From Microbacterium sufflavum (GTDB taxonomy: Bacteria > Actinomycetota > Actinomycetes > Actinomycetales > Microbacteriaceae), in NCBI RefSeq assembly GCF_023101165.1, contig NZ_CP078076.1:2418001-2482000 (forward strand): a stretch of 64,000 nt of DNA, in the 5' to 3' direction. Shown piece after piece: positions 59,087 through 64,000 of this stretch; the first letter of the stretch is position 1, and every line of letters starts with the position of its first letter. The position numbers were made by a program, and so were the translations under genes. A model generated the notes under the pieces. That model searched no databases and was not told where the DNA came from. It worked only from the letters and a program-made list of their open reading frames with translations.

Positions 59087-61434
59087 GAGAAGGAGTGGAC
59101 ATGTCGGACTTCAACGCGGACTTCACCGGAGAGATCCGGCTCGACGTGCGGGACTCGACGCCGGACTGGTCGCCGTACGAGCTGCGGACCGCTCCGGACG
59201 GCGCGCCGAACGTGCTGGTGGTGCTGTACGACGACACGGGCCTCGCGTCCTGGTCGCCGTACGGCGGACGCATCAGCATGCCGACCATGGACCGGCTCGC
59301 GCAGAACGGACTCACCTATACGCAGTGGCACACCACGGCGCTGTGCTCGCCGACGCGGTCGACCATGCTCACCGGCCGCAACCACCACGTCAATCGCGCC
59401 GGGGTGATCATGGAGGGCACCACGGGGTTCCCGGGCTTCGCGGGACGGCTGCCCGCCGAGTGCGCGACGATCGGGCAGGTGCTGCAGGACAACGGCTACT
59501 CCACGTTCTGGGTCGGCAAGAACCACAACGTGCCGGAGGAGGACATCGCCCCGGGTGGCAACCGCTCGATGTGGCCGCTGCAGCTCGGCTTCGACCGGTT
59601 CTACGGCTTCCTCGGCGGCGAGACGAACAACTGGTACCCGGATCTCGTCGAGGACAACCACTTCATCGACGCCCCCGCGACGCCGGAGGAGGGGTACCAC
59701 CTGTCGAAAGACCTCGCCGACCAGGCGCTCACGATGATCCGCAACCAGCAGGCGTCGAACCCGTCGAAGCCCTGGTACCTCTGGTTCTGTCCCGGTGCGA
59801 ACCACGCCCCGCATCATGCGCCGCAGGAGTACATCGACAAGTACAGGGGGATGTTCGACGACGGCTACGACGCGTACCGGGAGTGGGTGCTCGCGCGCAT
59901 GATCGACAGGGGCGTGCTGCCCGAGGGCACCGCGCTCACCCCGTTCAACCCGATGCCGGACGACGTCGCGAACCCGGCCGATCGCGTGCGGCCGTGGTCG
60001 GAGCTGAACGACGACGAACGGCGCCTGTTCTCCCGCATGGCCGAGGTGTTCGCCGGGTTCAGCGAGTACACCGATGCGCAGGTCGGCCGCATCATCGACT
60101 ATCTGGAGGAGACCGGACAGCTCGACAACACCCTCGTGTTCTACTGTGCCGACAACGGCGCATCGGGGGAGGGCTCGCCCGACGGCTCGGTCAACGAGAA
60201 CAAGTTCTTCAACGGCTTCCCCGACGACCTCGCCGAGAACCTGGCGATGATCGACCACCTCGGCTCCGCGGACACCTACAACCACTATCCGACCGGGTGG
60301 GCCGCGGCGTTCTCGACGCCCTTCCCGATGTTCAAGCGCTACTCCCAGTACTCGGGCGGCACGTGCGACCCGATGGTGATCCACTGGCCGAAGGGCATCG
60401 CGGCGAAGGGAGAGCTGCGCCACCAGTACCACCACTCGGTCGACATCGTGGCGACCGTGCTCGACGTGATCGGCGTCGAGATGCCGGAGACGTACCGCGG
60501 GGTGACGCAGCGTCCGCTCGACGGCGTCTCGATGAGGTACAGCTTCGACGCGGCTCCCGACGGCCCGAGCGAGAAGCACGTCCAGTACTACGCGATGCTC
60601 GGCACGCGCGGCATCTGGAAGGACGGGTGGAAGGCCGCCGCCGTGCACGCACCGCTCACGGGCACGGGGCACTTCGAGGACGACGCGTGGGAGCTGTTCC
60701 ACGTGGCCGAAGACCGCGCGGAGGCGCACGACCTCGCCGCCACGCATCCGGAGAAGCTCCGCGAGCTCATCGACGCGTGGTTCGCGGAGGCCGAGGCGAA
60801 CTTCGCGCTGCCGCTGGACGACCGGTCCGCCAGGGAGCTGCTGACCGTGCAGCGCCCGCAGGCCGAACGGCCCCGCGAGCGGTACGTGTACTACCCGGGC
60901 ACGGCCGCGGTGCCCGAGAGCGTCGCGGTGAACGTGCGCGGCCGGTCGTTCAAGATCATCGCCGACGCGGTGCTCGAGGACGGGGCGCAGGGCGTGCTGT
61001 TCGCGCACGGCTCCCGGTTCGGCGGGCACTCGCTGTTCGTGAAGGACGGCCGGCTCACCTACGTGTACAACTTCCTGGGCATCCCGCCCGAGCAGACCTT
61101 CACGTCGGAGCCGCTCACGCCGGGTCCGCACACGCTCGGCGTGGAGTTCGTGCGGGAGGGGGCGGGTGAGCACGGGGAGTCCGTGGGCACCGCGACGCTG
61201 TACGTCGACGACCGGGCGGTGGCGTCCGGGCCGATGCGGGCGCAGGTGGGCAAGTTCACCCTGTGCGGGGACGGCCTCTGCGTCGGCTGGGACAGCGCCG
61301 ACCCGGTGAGCCGCCAGTACGGCAGCGCGTTCCCGTTCACGGGCGGCAAGCTGCTGGGCGTGGGGATCGACGTGAGCGCCGAGCAGTACCTCGACCTGGA
61401 GCTGGAGGCGGCCGCGATGCTCTCCCGCGAGTAG
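59083..61434 (+). CDS. Arylsulfatase (type I, formylglycine-dependent), cytoplasmic
   Basis: 783 residues, the length of M. tuberculosis AtsA-type enzymes. The site to be converted to formylglycine is C88 in 'TTALCSPTRSTMLTGRNHH' (C-x-P-x-R). Metal ligands include 'VLYDDTG' and 'YCADNGAS'; 'TYTQWHTTALCSPTR' is the class signature. An extra C-terminal domain (about 600-780, beta-rich) follows. No signal peptide, so it acts on imported or internal sulfate esters. ATG 59083 overlaps the upstream stop and has GGAGGAA before it; ATG 59101 with AAGGAG is an alternative. Confidence 0.92.
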   Translation: MREGVDMSDFNADFTGEIRLDVRDSTPDWSPYELRTAPDGAPNVLVVLYDDTGLASWSPYGGRISMPTMDRLAQNGLTYTQWHTTALCSPTRSTMLTGRNHHVNRAGVIMEGTTGFPGFAGRLPAECATIGQVLQDNGYSTFWVGKNHNVPEEDIAPGGNRSMWPLQLGFDRFYGFLGGETNNWYPDLVEDNHFIDAPATPEEGYHLSKDLADQALTMIRNQQASNPSKPWYLWFCPGANHAPHHAPQEYIDKYRGMFDDGYDAYREWVLARMIDRGVLPEGTALTPFNPMPDDVANPADRVRPWSELNDDERRLFSRMAEVFAGFSEYTDAQVGRIIDYLEETGQLDNTLVFYCADNGASGEGSPDGSVNENKFFNGFPDDLAENLAMIDHLGSADTYNHYPTGWAAAFSTPFPMFKRYSQYSGGTCDPMVIHWPKGIAAKGELRHQYHHSVDIVATVLDVIGVEMPETYRGVTQRPLDGVSMRYSFDAAPDGPSEKHVQYYAMLGTRGIWKDGWKAAAVHAPLTGTGHFEDDAWELFHVAEDRAEAHDLAATHPEKLRELIDAWFAEAEANFALPLDDRSARELLTVQRPQAERPRERYVYYPGTAAVPESVAVNVRGRSFKIIADAVLEDGAQGVLFAHGSRFGGHSLFVKDGRLTYVYNFLGIPPEQTFTSEPLTPGPHTLGVEFVREGAGEHGESVGTATLYVDDRAVASGPMRAQVGKFTLCGDGLCVGWDSADPVSRQYGSAFPFTGGKLLGVGIDVSAEQYLDLELEAAAMLSRE

Positions 61435-61480
61435 CGGCCGCCGGAGTCGCCCGGCACGGCCCGGCCCCGCGGACGGCCCC

Positions 61481-61486
61481 TACGAT
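61481..61486 (+). promoter_or_regulatory. Leaderless-type -10 hexamer of the FGE gene (TACGAT)
   Basis: TACGAT ends 6 nt before ATG 61493. Confidence 0.5.
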
Positions 61487-61492
61487 GAAGGC

Positions 61493-62386
61493 ATGGTGGC
61501 GATGATCGAGGTTCCCGGTGGCACGCTGCGAATGGGTTCCGACGAGTTCTACCCCGAGGAGGGCCCGGTTCACGAGCGCGAGGTGGCGTCGTTCCGTCTC
61601 GACGAGCACCCGGTGACCAACCGCGACTATGCGGTGTTCGTCGACGAGACCGGTTATGTGACGGTCGCCGAGCAGCCGATGGATCCGGCCGACTATCCCG
61701 GCGTGCACCCCGACGACCTCGTTCCCGGCGCCATGGTGTTCACACCGACGTCAGGCCCGGTCGACCTGCGCGACTGGCGGCAGTGGTGGCGGTGGGAGCC
61801 TGGTGCGTTCTGGCGGCGTCCGTTCGGGCCGGACTCGTCGATCGACGACCGTCTCGACCACCCGGTGGTGCACATCGCCTATCCGGATGCGGCCGCGTTC
61901 GCCGCGTGGGCGGGCAAGCGGCTGCCCACCGAGGCCGAGTGGGAGTGGGCGGCGCGCGGCGGACTGGTCGGCGCGCGCTTCGCCTGGGGCGACGAGACGA
62001 AGCCGGACGGCGTGCTGATGGCCGACACCTGGCAGGGTGCCTTCCCCTACCGCAACGACGGGGCGGACGGCTGGGTGGGCACGGCTCCCGTGCGCAGCTT
62101 CGCCGCCAACGGCTACGGCCTGTTCGACATGATCGGCAACGTGTGGGAGTGGACGGCGGACTACTGGACGCACCGGCACGTGCCGCCCGGCACGGTCGCG
62201 GTGGATCCCGGTCGCCGGGCGAGCCTGCTGTCGGCCGAGCCGGGTTCGCCCATCCCGCGGCGCGTGCTCAAGGGCGGCTCACACCTGTGCGCCCCCGAGT
62301 ACTGCCTGCGGTATCGCCCGGCCGCGCGGTCGGCACAGGCGGAGGACACCGCCATGACCCACATCGGCTTCCGCTGCGCCCTCTGA
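61493..62386 (+). CDS. Formylglycine-generating enzyme (SUMF1 family)
   Basis: 297 residues. Opening 'VPGGTLRMGSDEFYPEEGPVHEREVASFRLDEHPVTNRDY' and core 'GKRLPTEAEWEWAARGG', 'GLFDMIGNVWEWTADYW' are the FGE fold. The catalytic pair is C266 and C271 in 'GGSHLCAPEYCLRYRPAAR', which binds copper(I) in known FGEs, so this is a true FGE rather than one of the many cysteine-free relatives. It converts the CxPxR cysteine of the sulfatase encoded 58 bp upstream. It has its own -10-like hexamer. Confidence 0.93.
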   Translation: MVAMIEVPGGTLRMGSDEFYPEEGPVHEREVASFRLDEHPVTNRDYAVFVDETGYVTVAEQPMDPADYPGVHPDDLVPGAMVFTPTSGPVDLRDWRQWWRWEPGAFWRRPFGPDSSIDDRLDHPVVHIAYPDAAAFAAWAGKRLPTEAEWEWAARGGLVGARFAWGDETKPDGVLMADTWQGAFPYRNDGADGWVGTAPVRSFAANGYGLFDMIGNVWEWTADYWTHRHVPPGTVAVDPGRRASLLSAEPGSPIPRRVLKGGSHLCAPEYCLRYRPAARSAQAEDTAMTHIGFRCAL

Positions 62387-62445
62387 GCGCCGGGGCTGAG
62401 CGCCGCGGGCTGAGCGCCGGGGGCTGAGCGCCGGGGGCTGAGCGG
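62383..62445. repeat. 14-bp tandem repeat, about 4.5 copies
   Basis: Units of CTGAGCGCCGGGGG (one with 13 nt, one with a substitution) run from the last codons of the FGE gene to the end of the convergent HAD gene. The FGE stop codon is inside the first unit. It is a likely slippage-prone spacer; no protein repeat results. Confidence 0.85.
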
Positions 62446-63378
62446 TCAGGAGGGTGCGGGGAACACGCTCGCCCAGTCGTCGCGCACGCTCACGACCGTA
62501 TACCCGCGCTCGCGTGCGGCGGCGAGGGCCTTGTCGGCGCCCGCGTCGTACGGGGCGTCGTCGCGGTCGTGGTCGTCGTGGTGGATCAGCAGCGCGAGAC
62601 CCCGGCGGGGGCCGCGCCGTGCGTGGTCGAGCATCGGCATGTCGCCGTTGGAGTTGCCCGCGGCGAGGAGAGGGCGTCGGCCGATGCGGCTCCAGATGCG
62701 CACCGGCTTCTCGGGTCCGTCGTCGAAGAACGCGAGCGCGGGGGAGTAGCGCACCGATCCGGTCGCCTCGTCGTACGTGAGCCCCAGCGCCGAACCCACG
62801 ACGCGTTCGGGCGGGATGCCGTAGATGGACTGCGTCAGGGGGCGCAGGAAGTCGCGCTCGCCGCCCGAGACGATGTAGCACGTGAAGCCGTGGCGTTCGA
62901 GGTAGCGCAGCAGCTCGACCATCGGCTGGTACACGAGCTCGGTGTAGGGGCGGTGGAGCACGGGGTGGCGCGCGGTGCGGAAGAACGCCGACACGGCGGC
63001 GGCGTACTGCTCGACGTCGAGTCCGTCGGTGAGGCCGACGAGGGCGGCGATGATGGTGCCGAGGTCGGAGTCGTCCCCGGCGTAGTGCTTCTCGACGGCC
63101 GCGCCGAGCCACGCCAGGTCGCCCGTGACGGCCGCGCGGTAGGGCTGCGTGTCGGCCAGGGAGGGATCCGCCAGGGCCACCTCCCGCCAACGCTCCACCA
63201 CGTAGTGGAGCTGCGTGGGCATCGGCTTCTCGGTCCACAGCGTTCCGTCGTTGTCGAACACGGCGACGCGCTCCTCCGCGGGCACCGCATCCGGTCCGGT
63301 CGCCACGCCCGTCACGAACGCCTCGATGGCGCGTCGGGTGGGGGTGTCCCTCCAGGAGGGGAGCGTCGCGTCGTCCAT
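62446..63378 (-). CDS. HAD-superfamily phosphatase (SerB-like)
   Basis: 310 residues. Motif I 'VAVFDNDGTLW' (D42, D44), motif II 'CYIVSGGERDFLRPL', motif III/IV 'LLAAGNSNGDMPML', with a helical cap between. This is the phosphoserine-phosphatase-like branch of the HAD family; homologues often sit beside sulfatases and are annotated only as haloacid dehalogenase-like. Inverted repeat site C lies 43-59 bp upstream of its start, so it may share control with the sulfatase operon. Confidence 0.87.
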   Translation of the reverse strand: MDDATLPSWRDTPTRRAIEAFVTGVATGPDAVPAEERVAVFDNDGTLWTEKPMPTQLHYVVERWREVALADPSLADTQPYRAAVTGDLAWLGAAVEKHYAGDDSDLGTIIAALVGLTDGLDVEQYAAAVSAFFRTARHPVLHRPYTELVYQPMVELLRYLERHGFTCYIVSGGERDFLRPLTQSIYGIPPERVVGSALGLTYDEATGSVRYSPALAFFDDGPEKPVRIWSRIGRRPLLAAGNSNGDMPMLDHARRGPRRGLALLIHHDDHDRDDAPYDAGADKALAAARERGYTVVSVRDDWASVFPAPS

Positions 63379-63420
63379 CTGTTCAGGGTGCCAGGCGGGC
63401 CGGGCGCCGGGGGCGGACGC

Positions 63421-63437
63421 TCACCCCGCCGGGGCGA
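63421..63437. promoter_or_regulatory. Inverted repeat TCACCC-N5-GGGCGA (site C)
   Basis: A 17-mer matching site B at 15 of 17 positions, upstream of the HAD phosphatase gene and 36 bp before the first copper operator. Confidence 0.55.
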
Positions 63438-63472
63438 GCGTGGTCCGAGCGGGGCGTTCGGCGGCGTCGGGA

Positions 63473-63489
63473 ATACCCGTGATGGGTAT
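63473..63489. promoter_or_regulatory. CsoR-like operator 1
   Basis: ATACCC-N5-GGGTAT, perfect arms. It fits the TACCC-N5-GGGTA layout of CsoR-type copper operators and lies upstream of copZ-copA. Confidence 0.65.
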
Positions 63490-63507
63490 AGGGTTGTGGC
63501 CAGGGAG

Positions 63508-63522
63508 TACCCCAGGGGGGTA
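63508..63522. promoter_or_regulatory. CsoR-like operator 2
   Basis: TACCC-N5-GGGTA, the same layout as operator 1 and 34 bp from it centre to centre. A -10-like TATCCT (63521-63526) overlaps its right arm, so repressor binding would cover the promoter. Confidence 0.65.
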
Positions 63523-63546
63523 TCCTGACAGCGGAGAGGAACGACG

Positions 63547-63756
63547 ATGAACACGAGCGAGTACCAGGTGACCGGGATGACGTGCGGGCACTGCGAGATG
63601 GCCGTCCGCGGCGAGGTCTCCCGCATTCCCGGGGTCGACGGCGTCGACGTCAGCGCGCAGACCGGACGCCTCGTGGTCCACAGCTCCGCCCCGGTCGATG
63701 ACGCCGCGGTGCTGGCCGCCGTCGACGAGGCGGGCTACGAGGCGGTGCGGTCATGA
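63547..63756 (+). CDS. copZ: Copper chaperone (HMA domain, CopZ-like)
   Basis: 69 residues, one heavy-metal-associated domain. 'GMTCGHCEMAVRGEVSRIPGVDGVDV' gives the metal-binding C13 and C16; 'VLAAVDEAGYEAV' is the closing helix. It binds Cu(I) and passes it to the ATPase encoded next. GGAGAGGA precedes the ATG. Two CsoR-like inverted repeats and a -10-like TATCCT are upstream. The stop overlaps copA (ATGA). csoR itself is not within the window. Confidence 0.92.
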   Translation: MNTSEYQVTGMTCGHCEMAVRGEVSRIPGVDGVDVSAQTGRLVVHSSAPVDDAAVLAAVDEAGYEAVRS

Positions 63757-64000
63757 CCGATACGCGATCCGTGCCCGACGAGACCAGCGTCGAGCTGGAG
63801 ATCGGGGGCATGACCTGCGCGTCGTGCGCGATGCGGATCGAGAAGAAGCTCAACCGAATCGCCGGCGTGACCGCGAGCGTCAACTACGCGACCGAGAAGG
63901 CCACGGTCATCGCGCCGGCCGGCCTCGACACGGCGGTGCTCATCGCCGAGGTCGAGAAGACGGGCTACACCGCCGCTGTCCCCGCGCCTCCGGCCCCGAC
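63753..64000 (+). CDS. copA: Copper-translocating P-type ATPase, N-terminal part
   Basis: Only the first 82 codons are in the window. They form an N-terminal HMA domain: 'LEIGGMTCASCAMRIEKKLNRIAGVTASVNYATEKATV' with C22 and C25, then 'VEKTGYTAAVPAPPAP', the start of the linker to the membrane part. This is the standard beginning of CopA/CtpV-type Cu(I) exporters. ATG 63753 overlaps the copZ stop by 4 nt. The catalytic domain lies beyond the right edge, so the metal is inferred from context. Confidence 0.88.
   Translation, partial: MTDTRSVPDETSVELEIGGMTCASCAMRIEKKLNRIAGVTASVNYATEKATVIAPAGLDTAVLIAEVEKTGYTAAVPAPPAP

Noticed and set aside
1..64000. tRNA, rRNA, CRISPR arrays, insertion sequences and transposases
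   Set aside because: I looked for cloverleaf-like tRNA arms, repeat-spacer patterns and transposase motifs on both strands and found none I could support by eye.

Overview
The window is about 70% G+C or more, is densely packed, and has the gene content of an actinobacterium of the Microbacteriaceae, most likely Microbacterium or a close relative. The evidence is WhiB1, PdtaS, SigH/RsrA-type anti-sigma control, the fused KGD 2-oxoglutarate dehydrogenase, GuaB1, DinB2 and many leaderless promoters. I found no rRNA, tRNA, CRISPR array, insertion sequence or phage genes. It reads as ordinary chromosome, cut inside a copper ATPase gene at the right edge.

1-9 kb holds a block syntenic with the M. 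tuberculosis Rv3219-Rv3240 region: an HTH protein, an Rv3235-family protein, PdtaS histidine kinase, WhiB1, a Bcp-type peroxidase, RsgA, AroA, SigH with RsrA-like anti-sigma factor, then an Eis-like acetyltransferase. 9-28 kb is mostly housekeeping: kgd, guaB1, two CorC/HlyC-type CBS membrane proteins, an old yellow enzyme, NAD(P)HX dehydratase, thiamine-binding protein, an MFS exporter, a Nudix hydrolase, methionine genes metX and metY, a Tat-exported protein, an SDR, uracil-DNA glycosylase and a GNAT enzyme.

28-33 kb is a five-gene peptide-type ABC importer on the minus strand. 33-44 kb has a hydrolase, a carboxymuconolactone decarboxylase/tyrosine phosphatase pair, an iron-box-controlled siderophore-interacting protein, an HExxH protein with an arginase-like protein, a TPM/PspA membrane-stress pair, DUF3097, TrmB, a CPBP-like membrane protein, DUF1304 and a DinB2-type polymerase whose steric gate is isoleucine.

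44.5-63.5 kb is the most interesting part. It holds two SulP transporters, two large MalT/LAL-type LuxR regulators, two GAP-family proteins, an AI-2E-family protein, two SHOCT proteins, DUF6325, a large membrane protein, a cytoplasmic arylsulfatase with its formylglycine-generating enzyme, and a HAD phosphatase. Inverted repeats built from the half-site TCACCC/GGGTGA sit in at least four of its intergenic regions, which suggests one regulon, possibly run by the LAL regulators. The window ends with copZ-copA behind two CsoR-like operators.

About a third of the genes (22 of 64 by my count) have a -10-like hexamer ending 6-8 nt before the start codon, as expected for leaderless transcripts. I used this to choose many start sites.
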